Below, piece after piece: positions 11,418 through 20,265 of a DNA stretch of 64,000 bases (position 1 is its first letter; every line of letters begins with the position of its first letter). Made by a program: the position numbers and the translations under genes. This stretch comes from Diplonema japonicum (taxonomy: Eukaryota > Euglenozoa > Diplonemea > Diplonemida > Diplonemidae), in NCBI GenBank assembly GCA_964019335.1, contig OZ025704.1:450622-514621 (forward strand). The letters are read 5' to 3'. Under the pieces are notes generated by a model. It worked only from the letters and a program-made list of their open reading frames with translations. It searched no databases and was not told the DNA's origin.

Positions 11418-11436
11418 AACGGCCAGTTCCTCTTTT
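11418..11436 (+). repeat. 19-nt repeat, second copy
   Basis: The sequence AACGGCCAGTTCCTCTTTT is identical to 2522-2540. Flanking sequence differs. Both copies lie in intergenic DNA on the same strand. Confidence 0.8.
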
Positions 11437-12120
11437 GATTTTGCCATGTCGCTATTAACATTCACGAAAACGGGTCCTAAGAATATAAATTCTATTTTTT
11501 TTGTTAAGAAGATGAAGCTTTATAGATACGGGTGAAGAAACAAAAAAAGAAAGAAAAGGATGGGGAAAAAAAAAGAAGAAATTCTTCCCCCCCCCCCCCC
11601 CCCTTCCACTAAATATAATTTATAAGAAAATTCTTTTTTTTTCCCATCCCGGTGCTCACGAAAGCACAACCAACAAGAAATGTCTTTAAACCCGAGAGGG
11701 TAGTAAAAAGAAGAAGAAAAAGGAAGATCAACTGCTTTTTTGTTCCATGAAGAGCTTATTTTTTCCCCTTCTTTTATTTGCTCTCTTCCCCCCCCCCCCC
11801 CCCCCCCTCTGGAGTCTTCTTTGTTGTAATTCTTACACTCCAGTTCATTTTCTTTTTTGTTTTTAGTTCCTTTTCCTTTGGTCGGCCAGGGGCCCCTTCT
11901 AGTAGTCCTTGGCTCGCAGCTACTGCTGGCCGGGATACCATTAGTATGTAGTGGCACAGGATCTTCTTTTAGCATTCTGCCTCTATTTCTTTTCTTCTGC
12001 GTCTTTTGGTGGGTCGGTTGTTAGCACTTCTCGATCATTGTGAAATTTGTTAAGCTGTTTCAGGTCTGTTCTGTCCTTGCACTGCTATGCAGCCAATAGT
12101 TGTGCGCCCGTAGTAGTGTT

Positions 12121-12171
12121 TCTCTTCATTATTGCTTCTTCTTTTCTTCCATTCATATCATCAGGTTTAAC
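12121..12171 (+). promoter_or_regulatory. Putative trans-splice acceptor upstream of the 12.2-kb gene
   Basis: A pyrimidine tract (TTCTTCTTTTCTTCC) is followed by CATCAG|GTTTAAC and the ATG at 12172. The CAG|GT context recurs before many genes in this window. A cis-intron acceptor in a 5' leader is the alternative. Confidence 0.5.
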
Positions 12172-15100
12172 ATGTCTGTGGCCTCCATAGCAGCTTCCTT
12201 CTCGAACCCTGCATCCCGTGCCGCAAGCATCTGCCGGACGCAGTCAGAGGTCAGTGTTGGTTCGCACAGTCAGGTTGCAGAGCAGCCAGCCACACCTTCG
12301 TACCACAGCCGTGCACCCAGTACTAGCAATGTTATTGATGCTAGCGTCACCGGTGCTGGCCAGAGTATTGCACCAAGTGTGAGCAATGCCCCTACCCCCA
12401 GCAACCCTCCAAGTGCAAGTATCCATCCAAGCATTAGCAACCCTCCCAGTGCGAGCAACCATCCTGGTATTAGCAACCCTCCTAGTGCAAGTATCCATCC
12501 GAGCATTAGCAACCCCCCTAGTGCAAGCATCCATCCAAGCATTAGCAACCCTCCCAGCGCCAGCATCCATCCTGGTATTAGCAACCCCCCTAGTGCAAGC
12601 ATCCACCCAGGCATCAGCCCTCCTGAGGCTGTCGCAGAACCCGCCCCAAACACCACGACAGCCCCTCCCAGCGCCAGGGGCTCGCTCACATCTCAGGTAT
12701 CGCAGCGTGATGACTTCCTCCACGAGGTGCTCAGCACCACCATGCGGTCGCAGCGCAGCGAACCGGTCCAAATGCCACTTTCTTCCCTTCAGGATCCAGC
12801 TTCTGAAGTTCGTGCTGAGAGTCATGTGAGCACGCAGGGCCCCGCTCTACTTGCCAGGTCTGCCTCTTACAGTTCCTCTGTCCACAAGCCTACCCACGAC
12901 ACAAGCTCGCACAAGACCTCAGTTCATGATGCCGACTCCCTTAGGCCCTCCCTCAATACTGCCTCTCGAAAGCCTTCCGTTCTCGACTCTATCCACAACC
13001 CCTCCACTCACGATGCTGCTTCTCAAGGGACCTTGATCCAAGATGCTACCCTTGTTCGCAAGCTCTCCGTTCAGAGCATAGCATCTTCCTACAGGGCCCC
13101 AAGGAACCCACCATCGCAGGATCTCCAAAGCAGCAAGTCAAAGGCCAGCCACGTACCGAGCACCAGGACTGATGTGGCACAAGCCGTTGAGGCACAACTG
13201 GACAACACACGTTCCATGATGTCAGGGAGGTCACCTTTTGAGTCACAACCACTGCAGGCATCTGCCCGTTCTCCTTCAGTTAGCATAGTGTCTGTACAAA
13301 GCAAAGGTATTTCGTCACCGCCACCGCCACCCGCCCCTGCTGAGTTTGTCTTGGACAAAAGGTCTAGCGCGGTGCCCATGTACCCCAACGTGTCTGTGAG
13401 ATCGCTCAATGAGTCACAGGTCTCCCTTTCCGGGCCTTACAAACTCCCCGAGCAGCTGCCGTACCAGGTACCCACCACAGCTTATGAAATGCAAAAGCAG
13501 CTTGAGCATGAAGACGAGGCACGTGCCAAACGAGAGGTTTCAGAAGCAGAGAGCTATGCCACACCAACACCCCACCCTAGCGTGGTCAGTGTGGCCCAGT
13601 CCAGACAGGATGATGCCTCGGCGTGCAGCAATGAAGCAGAGGTCGAAGAGGAGGAGGCGGTAGAAGTAGTCGAAGACGTGGAAGAAGAAGAAGGAGAAGT
13701 TGACCGAGAAGTTAGCGCCCCTGAGCAAGAGGGGAGCGGCATCAAGGAGGTGGTAGGGAGGAAGGTGTGGGAGCCACCTGCGAAGGAAGAGCTTTCGCAG
13801 TACGTTAACATTCACACTGAGGAGAAGATAACACAGTACCGCCTGGACCCCACGGGGGCTCTCGACATCGGGTCGGCCTCCATGGTACAAGACATCGTCA
13901 AGGACCTTGTCGATGAGCTGAATGACATGAAGATTGCGTTGTTCAAGATGACAACGGAGCGTGACTCTCTGCTGGCCGAGATCGCGTTGCTTCGTGCTCG
14001 CCTTTTGGCGCCCAAGCCAGAGCCTGAGGCGACAAATATTATTATTGAGCAGCCTGTCGTGCAGGAAGTAGCAGAAATAGAAGGCCCCGGAATAATATTA
14101 AACTGGGCGCTGTTCCAAAAGCAACTTAGAGCTGCCCAAGCCGAAGCGGCTAGGTTGCGCAAGGATCTTGTTGCTAAGGACATCTACGAAGGTAGAGCGG
14201 AACGTGCCGAGGACGCCCTGCGCAAGGCAGAGGAAGTGATGCTTGAGGTGCAGCTTGCATTCAACGAACTCGCCACAACGCGGGAGGACGACATCAGAAC
14301 TCTCTCAAAAGAGAACCTCGAACTGCGCGGCTCGATCAATGCCAGAGTACCGAGGGAAGAATTCAGGAGTATTGAAGCAAGACTGGCTGATAAGAACAAG
14401 CAGCTAGAACTCGAGAGAAAGATGGCAGAAGCGACACGGCTTGGGTTAGTTGACGAACTGGCAGCTGCGCAGCTGCTTGTGAGTAGGATCGAAGAAGAAG
14501 CGGCACAAAGGGAAGAGCGGCTGAGGGAGCTGCTTGTCCAAAGTGGAGATGAGCAGAACAGGCTTTTACAGCAGCTGATCCTCAGCGAGCAGGCATTGCT
14601 GCCCGAGCTGAGGGACAAGCTGCTTCTACAAAAGGAGACCATCGCAAGACTGCTGAAGAACATAACGCGACTTGAGGACGATAAAAAGGCTTTGCGTGCT
14701 GATGTGTTAGCAGCTGAGACGCTTGCGGAGAGCACAGAGAATGAAAGAGAGGCTATGGAGAAAGAACTCAAGGCGGCGAAGGCAGAAGGGGCCATGCTGA
14801 GGCAGATGTTGGAGAAGATCGCAGACAGCGCTCGCGAGGCAATGGAGTTGCGGAAGGAGCTGGCCAAACTGAAAGGTGTGAATGAGCATCTGCGTGATAA
14901 GCTGAAGGAGCGTGATGTTTACATCCTTAGCCACAAGAACACTGTGTCAGAGATGCGTGTGGAGCACGCAGCAGAGATGAAGAACGCTGTGGACCGTGTT
15001 ACTTCTTCGGTAAGGGCGCAGTCGGGTGAACTTTTTGGGAGGCACCTTTCAATGATGTCTACAAAGAACTTCACGGGAACACGCGAAGGGCAGGCTCTAC

Positions 15101-15288
15101 CTAGCCAAAGTAGGGCAGACGTACGCACCCGCACTGGACAGCCCAGAAGCACCGCTCTCGAGGCCATTCACATCCTTCACGACACTTTCGCACCTATGCA
15201 CAGCACGCGAAGCATGCAGAGCATGCCCTCGTTCCCCCCGCAACCACGCAATATTTCGCCCATAAGGGAGAAACATATGAGGCACTGA
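12172..15288 (+). CDS. Ser/Pro-repeat and coiled-coil protein
   Basis: This is a single-exon protein of 1,038 aa. The start is chosen at 12172, the first ATG after a Y-tract and CAG; the frame is open upstream. The N-terminal half is Ser/Pro/Thr-rich and probably disordered, with about six copies of a 12-residue repeat NPPSASIHPSIS (12400-12612). A very acidic Glu/Val stretch (about residues 488-520) leads into an alpha-helical coiled coil (about 580-960). The C-terminal 80 residues are basic and Ser/Arg-rich. This bipartite layout suits a cytoskeletal or basal-body scaffold, but no family is recognised. The next gene begins 95 nt downstream. Confidence 0.8.
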   Translation: MSVASIAASFSNPASRAASICRTQSEVSVGSHSQVAEQPATPSYHSRAPSTSNVIDASVTGAGQSIAPSVSNAPTPSNPPSASIHPSISNPPSASNHPGISNPPSASIHPSISNPPSASIHPSISNPPSASIHPGISNPPSASIHPGISPPEAVAEPAPNTTTAPPSARGSLTSQVSQRDDFLHEVLSTTMRSQRSEPVQMPLSSLQDPASEVRAESHVSTQGPALLARSASYSSSVHKPTHDTSSHKTSVHDADSLRPSLNTASRKPSVLDSIHNPSTHDAASQGTLIQDATLVRKLSVQSIASSYRAPRNPPSQDLQSSKSKASHVPSTRTDVAQAVEAQLDNTRSMMSGRSPFESQPLQASARSPSVSIVSVQSKGISSPPPPPAPAEFVLDKRSSAVPMYPNVSVRSLNESQVSLSGPYKLPEQLPYQVPTTAYEMQKQLEHEDEARAKREVSEAESYATPTPHPSVVSVAQSRQDDASACSNEAEVEEEEAVEVVEDVEEEEGEVDREVSAPEQEGSGIKEVVGRKVWEPPAKEELSQYVNIHTEEKITQYRLDPTGALDIGSASMVQDIVKDLVDELNDMKIALFKMTTERDSLLAEIALLRARLLAPKPEPEATNIIIEQPVVQEVAEIEGPGIILNWALFQKQLRAAQAEAARLRKDLVAKDIYEGRAERAEDALRKAEEVMLEVQLAFNELATTREDDIRTLSKENLELRGSINARVPREEFRSIEARLADKNKQLELERKMAEATRLGLVDELAAAQLLVSRIEEEAAQREERLRELLVQSGDEQNRLLQQLILSEQALLPELRDKLLLQKETIARLLKNITRLEDDKKALRADVLAAETLAESTENEREAMEKELKAAKAEGAMLRQMLEKIADSAREAMELRKELAKLKGVNEHLRDKLKERDVYILSHKNTVSEMRVEHAAEMKNAVDRVTSSVRAQSGELFGRHLSMMSTKNFTGTREGQALPSQSRADVRTRTGQPRSTALEAIHILHDTFAPMHSTRSMQSMPSFPPQPRNISPIREKHMRH
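12400..12612 (+). repeat. 36-bp tandem repeat inside the coding sequence
   Basis: About six imperfect 36-bp units encode NPPSASIHPSIS/NPPSASIHPGIS. The length preserves the frame, and variation is mainly at codon third positions and at Ser/Gly, so selection on the protein is likely. Confidence 0.8.
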
Positions 15289-15339
15289 CGCACATAGTTG
15301 TACTGTAACCTTCTGTTGTACATGTATTTTTGATTATTT

Positions 15340-15382
15340 CTCTACTTCCTTCTTTATTTACAGTACAGGTGCAGGTAGCATA
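15340..15382 (+). promoter_or_regulatory. Putative trans-splice acceptor upstream of the 15.4-kb gene
   Basis: The T/C-rich stretch CTCTACTTCCTTCTTTATTT is followed by ACAG|TACAGGTGCAGGTAGCATAATG. The 11-mer GGTGCAGGTAG also opens the dispersed repeats at 8779 and 50564. Confidence 0.45.
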
Positions 15383-18076
15383 ATGTTCGGGGGTAAGAAA
15401 AAGAAAGGAGGGGGTGCTGTGAACAACTTTGCAGGCTTCTCCATGGAGGACCTTGCACCGTCCCCGAAGGCCGAACCTAAGAAGCCGAAGCCGAAACCCA
15501 AACCGAAGCCGAAACCGAAGCCGAAACCCAAGGCTCAGGAAAAGCCGAAGGTCATAAAGCCAGTTCAGCAAAAACAGCCCGAGAAGGCACCAGCAGCTGC
15601 ATCTGCGGTGGGTGGGGCACAATTGAGCGATTTAGCCGCTATACAAAAGATGGCTGTCTTCTACAAACTGGTAGACCCGTCTAAAGAACCAGAGAAGATC
15701 ATAGAGCTGTGGTACAAGTACAAAGGCAACCCCAGTTCGTACTATAAGATAGCGAAGGATCGTTATCCTGCTGAGCACGTGCAGCATATCGCTTGGATGG
15801 AGACACAAAAGGGCATCCCGCTGAAACCCGTTGATGTACAAGACGCAGTGTCACGTTTGATAGGTTTCTACAAATCAGTAAACGTGGACAAGTCCCCTAA
15901 GGGTGCGGAGAAGATATGGAACGACCATAAGGACTTCCCGGAGGTATTATACCGCAAGGCTGCCATGAAATATGATGCAGACAAGATGGTGCAGCTGAAC
16001 TGGCTGTTGCGAAACCCGTTCCCCCCGTCACTCTTGACTGCTGAGCTTCAACTTGAGGGAAAAGCTCCTGAACCTGAAAGGCAGCCAACCCCACAGCAGG
16101 CTCCCACACCTCAGCCACCTACGCCAGAACAGCAGATAGAAAAGCCACCTGCACCACAACAGCAGCCGCCAACGCCAACGCCACAGCCACCAACTCCTCA
16201 ACAGGCGCCCACACCACAGCCACCTACTCCGCAACAAGTGCCTACACCGCAGCCACCTACCCCGCAACAAGCTCCTACGCCACAGCAGCCGCAGCCATCA
16301 CCACAGCCACCAACTCCGCAGCAAGCACCTGTTCAACAAGCACCCACTCCTCAGCCACCGACACCGCAGCAAATGCCCATCTATCAAGCTCCCACTCCAC
16401 AGCTTCCTACCCCCCAACAGGCACCATATAAGCCGCCAACTCCAAAGCAGCCAACACCTCAGCACGCACCACAGCCTCAAGTATCTACTTCGCAGCAAAT
16501 ACCACAGGCTGCAATGCCGCAGAACCCAGAAATGCCTGTCCCTCAAGTAGTCTCGGGGTCAAGGCCGCCTTCATTGCCATCTCACCAGCCAACTCCGCAG
16601 CAAATGTCCTCACAGCCGCCTCGTCTGCCTACACCGCAGCAGCTGATCACCACTTCACCTGCCCACACCCTGCACCAGCCCGCACCCCAGCGGGGATCCT
16701 TCCCTCGTCAACTCACACAAGAACCAACACCCAGTGCAGCACACCCACAGGTTATGCCTTCACAGATACCCCTCCAACCGCCCCTAGAGCTCGGGTTACC
16801 CGCGCCTATAGCATCCAACGTGACAGCACTTCCTGTGGTCACTCATCAGCAGCTTGGTACACCAGCTATGCAGACGTACCACACTCCTGTGCAGAGCAAC
16901 AAACCACCTTCACCTTCGCCGTGGCAAGACGTCATGCACTCATCTCAGAAGTCTGTTCAAGAGAACGAGTTGCATGAACAGCAGCAGAAGTTACTAATGT
17001 TGCAGAAACAGCTTGAGCAGCAGCAGCAAGCATTGCAACAACAGCAACAGCGGCACTTCGAAAAAGAAAAGCTTCTTGAACAGAGAGAGTTCGATCTCAA
17101 CAGGCAGCAAATACAAAAGAGACAGTACCAAGAAGCACAGTCCCCACAGATGGTGCATGTCAATGTTGCAGAAGAAGAAGTCGCAAGGCAGAAGGTATAT
17201 GCTGCTAATGAGTCGCTGCGGCTGAAAACTGTAGATCGTGTTGGGCGTGACGCATGGCGGGTGATGACGTGGGTGGAGAGAGACTCTGCCATTAACGAAG
17301 ACGACGTGCTGGCGACAATGGGTTTGGGCAGTGCAGACACAGGGATGACTACCGCCGCGCGGCAAGAGATCAACAACATGCGGGCTGCGGTACACACGTC
17401 GATAGCTATGCAGAAGGACGAGAACACGCGCGCGATGCAGCAGGAGGACGTGCAGTGGCAGGCGGCACGGCAACGGTTACGACAGCAAATGCAGAACAAA
17501 GTGCAGCCACAAGCTCAAGAGAAGAATGGATTAGACGACGCAAAATTAGAAATGGAGCGACGGAAGCAGGAGCAGGAGATACAGCACAGGCTTACGCTCG
17601 CAAGACACACGATGGTAGAGGCGGTTGAACAGATGACAAACCAGGCATATGCCGTCACTGCTGCCGCAAATATGAGAGTGGCTGAAGTCTCTGCTAGGAG
17701 ACACCTGAGTCCCCGTGGGACACGGGATGCCAGCCTCAGCCCACACGGACCTGCACATCGGCGTACTGGCGCCCCCCAGTTCCAGTATCATGTAAACCCA
17801 GCATTCACTTCTCCCAGCGCCGGCGTGCGCCCCCCTACGGAACAAAAGTATAATGTACCTGCGGAACAGAGGTATTATGTGCCGCAGGACCACAACCTCA
17901 CAAGAAGCCCTAGAAAAAAAGAATCCTCTGCAAGAAAGAAATTAGCGAACATCGCGAAGCAGATAAAAGATATTCTTAGCTCTGAGGACCCCCTCCTTGA
18001 CGACAGACCGAAGCCTCGGAGGAGAAAAAGGGACTCCGGCTCTGATGACTTGGATGAGTTTATTAAATACCTTTAG
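15383..18076 (+). CDS. Protein with two FYK-type modules, PTPQ repeats and Gln-rich coiled coil
   Basis: This is a single-exon protein of 897 aa. It starts with a basic head and a (KP)n tract (about residues 34-50). Two related modules of about 45 residues follow: FYKLVDPSKEPEKIIELWYK (from about 95) and FYKSVNVDKSPKGAEKIWND (from about 163). Each continues with a P-x-x-Y-x-KA and a hydrophobic end. The pattern FY-x-x-x-P-x-K ... K-x-x ... KY resembles a short helical module common in kinetoplastid flagellar and cytoskeletal proteins. Residues 233-385 are PTPQQAPTPQPP repeats; about 530-580 is a Gln-rich coiled coil. The C-terminus is Arg/Lys-rich. A flagellar or cytoskeletal role is inference from the module and composition. 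Confidence 0.75.
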   Translation: MFGGKKKKGGGAVNNFAGFSMEDLAPSPKAEPKKPKPKPKPKPKPKPKPKAQEKPKVIKPVQQKQPEKAPAAASAVGGAQLSDLAAIQKMAVFYKLVDPSKEPEKIIELWYKYKGNPSSYYKIAKDRYPAEHVQHIAWMETQKGIPLKPVDVQDAVSRLIGFYKSVNVDKSPKGAEKIWNDHKDFPEVLYRKAAMKYDADKMVQLNWLLRNPFPPSLLTAELQLEGKAPEPERQPTPQQAPTPQPPTPEQQIEKPPAPQQQPPTPTPQPPTPQQAPTPQPPTPQQVPTPQPPTPQQAPTPQQPQPSPQPPTPQQAPVQQAPTPQPPTPQQMPIYQAPTPQLPTPQQAPYKPPTPKQPTPQHAPQPQVSTSQQIPQAAMPQNPEMPVPQVVSGSRPPSLPSHQPTPQQMSSQPPRLPTPQQLITTSPAHTLHQPAPQRGSFPRQLTQEPTPSAAHPQVMPSQIPLQPPLELGLPAPIASNVTALPVVTHQQLGTPAMQTYHTPVQSNKPPSPSPWQDVMHSSQKSVQENELHEQQQKLLMLQKQLEQQQQALQQQQQRHFEKEKLLEQREFDLNRQQIQKRQYQEAQSPQMVHVNVAEEEVARQKVYAANESLRLKTVDRVGRDAWRVMTWVERDSAINEDDVLATMGLGSADTGMTTAARQEINNMRAAVHTSIAMQKDENTRAMQQEDVQWQAARQRLRQQMQNKVQPQAQEKNGLDDAKLEMERRKQEQEIQHRLTLARHTMVEAVEQMTNQAYAVTAAANMRVAEVSARRHLSPRGTRDASLSPHGPAHRRTGAPQFQYHVNPAFTSPSAGVRPPTEQKYNVPAEQRYYVPQDHNLTRSPRKKESSARKKLANIAKQIKDILSSEDPLLDDRPKPRRRKRDSGSDDLDEFIKYL

Positions 18077-18186
18077 TAATGACAATGGCAATGGTTTCTT
18101 TGTTACATTTTGTTATCTGTATAAGTCTCTTCTTTTTTGTTGTTGTGGATAGTGAAACACGTGTATGAATAGTAATATTAAAGAAA

Positions 18187-20172
18187 ATGAAAAAGGGTGA
18201 CCTCCCCGCACCCCCTGAGGTGCGATCTAATGTGAGCAGCTCTAGCAGCTCCAGTGATAGCGATAGCGATAGCGATAGCAGTACTTCGTCATCTTCATCC
18301 AGCTCAGCCCTCGCTAAAGTAAAGGTGTCTCCTCCTCCCACTGCTATGAGGGGTGCTCTACCGGGCCACATTAGAGGACTCGGGCTCAAAATGAAAGCAC
18401 CTGCTCCAGCCCCGAAGAGTGCTACTGCTCCTGTCACTCCGAGGAGTTCCCCTGTACCTGTCCCTGCTCCTGTCCCTCCCGCTGTCCAGCCGCCTTTTGT
18501 ATTCAGTGCAACTCCCGCCAAGCGGAAGCACCTTGTTTCCAACTGGAACAAGGTACACAGATGGAATGCAATGCAAGAGCTCCCGGAAACTGTTGACATT
18601 GTGAAGAAACAGCTGCGGTACGTCTGCAGCAGGGGGTATATTCTGCGAGTAGGCAGCGAGAATACACGAGACATGGTTATCCTGCTGATGCGGAGCGCCA
18701 TGTGCACCTCAAACGAGGAAGCGCCCATGGTCTTCGAAGCACTGCGTGTAGCCATCGAGGGCACCTTGGGGGAACATTCACTTCAGGCCTCTCATTATGT
18801 AAACAATAGGATTCTTGCAGCCTTAGCACTCTGGGTACATAAGCTGCGAGGGTGCACACAACCGACGATTAACCTGTTGCACTTGGTTAAAAAGGTCCTG
18901 CTTCATGTGCCGCCTCATCTGTTGCTCGAGAACCTCTACACCCTCCCGTCTGCGCTAGGCATGCTGCTGATTGAGGATAACATTGAAATCAGAAAGTGCG
19001 CGCAGAAATGCCTATCCAATATCTTCCCACAACGGGCGCCCATCACGCTCATGGAGCATGACACCCGACAGACAGTTATCAAAGACAATCAACAGGCGCC
19101 GGTCTGGGACCTGACGTCCCCACAGCCCGAGCGGCACATGGCTACCATCATTATGAACAACACGCCTCCCAAAGAGGTCGTGATAGAAGAGGTGACGCCG
19201 ACAGCAGTTGTTCTCCCCATAAAGCTCGATCCTCCCCCCAAACCAGCGCAAAGTATTTTGAAGCAGTCTAGCGGGACGAAAAGGATCCGATGGAACGACG
19301 ATCGGAGCACCGTTCACGTGTTCGAGAAGTTCTCAATCAGACTACCTCGCAAGCAAAGGAGTGTGGTAAAGGAGAAGAAACACGTTAATCAAGAGACAGT
19401 CAACATAAGAGTGAGCCTGACTTCACTGACCGCAAAGGAGAACGAGCTGAAGCCTGGGCTGAGGTTTCTCCCGTGGGAGGGCACCACACCGAAGTACTGG
19501 AACACCGAACTGTCATTTGCACATCAGACGAACGAGCAGTTAGGAACTGATTGGGGGAAGCTATGCCAAGTTGCTACAGTGTCACAGTCACCTGCAATGG
19601 ACTGCCCCCAATCTGCGACCAACCCGCAGCTAAGGACTTCGGGACTGCAAGAAAGTGCAGACCGCCCACTAACTTTGGCTTCCCCAGTAGAGCAAAAAGA
19701 AGGCAATGTGAATGTTGCAGACCACCCAGAAAAAGAAGACTATGCGCCACAGTTTTTGGCTACCCAACAGCAAAGGTCTGTTCAAGAGGAAGCAAGTGAT
19801 GTGAACAGCAAGGACTGCCCACGACCTTTGACTGTTACGCAGCGGAGGGCTCCTGTTCAACAGGAAGATGTAGGCAATACGGGCCGCCCACAACCTGTGG
19901 CCATCCCGCGGCGGAGGGCTCCTGTTCAACGACCTTTGGCTATCCCAAAGCGGAGGGCTCCTTTAGAGCAGAATGAAGATGTAAACAGGACCACGGCCTG
20001 TACACCCTTTAATTCCAGCACACTTAACTCTGACAATGAAACTAACTATGTCCCCCAACCGGAAGTCCCGCCACAAAACACAATGAAGCGTCCATACACG
20101 CCTGACACTGAAAGTGAGGACTATGTCCCTGAGCCGAAGGTACCGAAGGTTGATTTCGTTCTTATTGAATAG
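18187..20172 (+). CDS. PNUTS-like PP1 regulatory protein (TFIIS-N-like domain plus RVxF-type motif)
   Basis: This is a single-exon protein of 661 aa. A Ser/Asp tract opens it. Residues about 118-280 form a helical repeat region that resembles the TFIIS N-terminal (LW) domain of elongation factors. At about 365 the sequence KRIRWNDDRSTVHVFEKF closely matches the PP1-docking segment of animal PNUTS (KTVTW followed by an acidic stretch and a FxF). PNUTS targets PP1 to RNA polymerase II and promotes transcription termination; in trypanosomes a PNUTS-PP1 complex acts at polycistronic unit ends. The C-terminal third holds repeats around RRRAPVQ. It lies 110 nt after the previous stop. Confidence 0.55.
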   Translation: MKKGDLPAPPEVRSNVSSSSSSSDSDSDSDSSTSSSSSSSALAKVKVSPPPTAMRGALPGHIRGLGLKMKAPAPAPKSATAPVTPRSSPVPVPAPVPPAVQPPFVFSATPAKRKHLVSNWNKVHRWNAMQELPETVDIVKKQLRYVCSRGYILRVGSENTRDMVILLMRSAMCTSNEEAPMVFEALRVAIEGTLGEHSLQASHYVNNRILAALALWVHKLRGCTQPTINLLHLVKKVLLHVPPHLLLENLYTLPSALGMLLIEDNIEIRKCAQKCLSNIFPQRAPITLMEHDTRQTVIKDNQQAPVWDLTSPQPERHMATIIMNNTPPKEVVIEEVTPTAVVLPIKLDPPPKPAQSILKQSSGTKRIRWNDDRSTVHVFEKFSIRLPRKQRSVVKEKKHVNQETVNIRVSLTSLTAKENELKPGLRFLPWEGTTPKYWNTELSFAHQTNEQLGTDWGKLCQVATVSQSPAMDCPQSATNPQLRTSGLQESADRPLTLASPVEQKEGNVNVADHPEKEDYAPQFLATQQQRSVQEEASDVNSKDCPRPLTVTQRRAPVQQEDVGNTGRPQPVAIPRRRAPVQRPLAIPKRRAPLEQNEDVNRTTACTPFNSSTLNSDNETNYVPQPEVPPQNTMKRPYTPDTESEDYVPEPKVPKVDFVLIE

Positions 20173-20265
20173 AGTGTTGGACTAGTGTCTGTAAGCCTTG
20201 TAAGCAGCGATTGCTCCAGTTTGTTCTCGATTAGATTAAGGTTTTCTCACCAGCATCACAGGAAA

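Larger units (their letters stand above)
10511..12171. other. 1.7-kb homopolymer-rich intergenic gap
   Basis: This gap contains dispersed repeat copy 2 (10854-10899), the second copy of the 19-nt repeat (11418-11436), C17 (11587-11603), C20 (11788-11807) and several T and A runs. I see no credible gene on either strand. It ends in the pyrimidine tract and CAG that precede the next gene. Confidence 0.7.
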
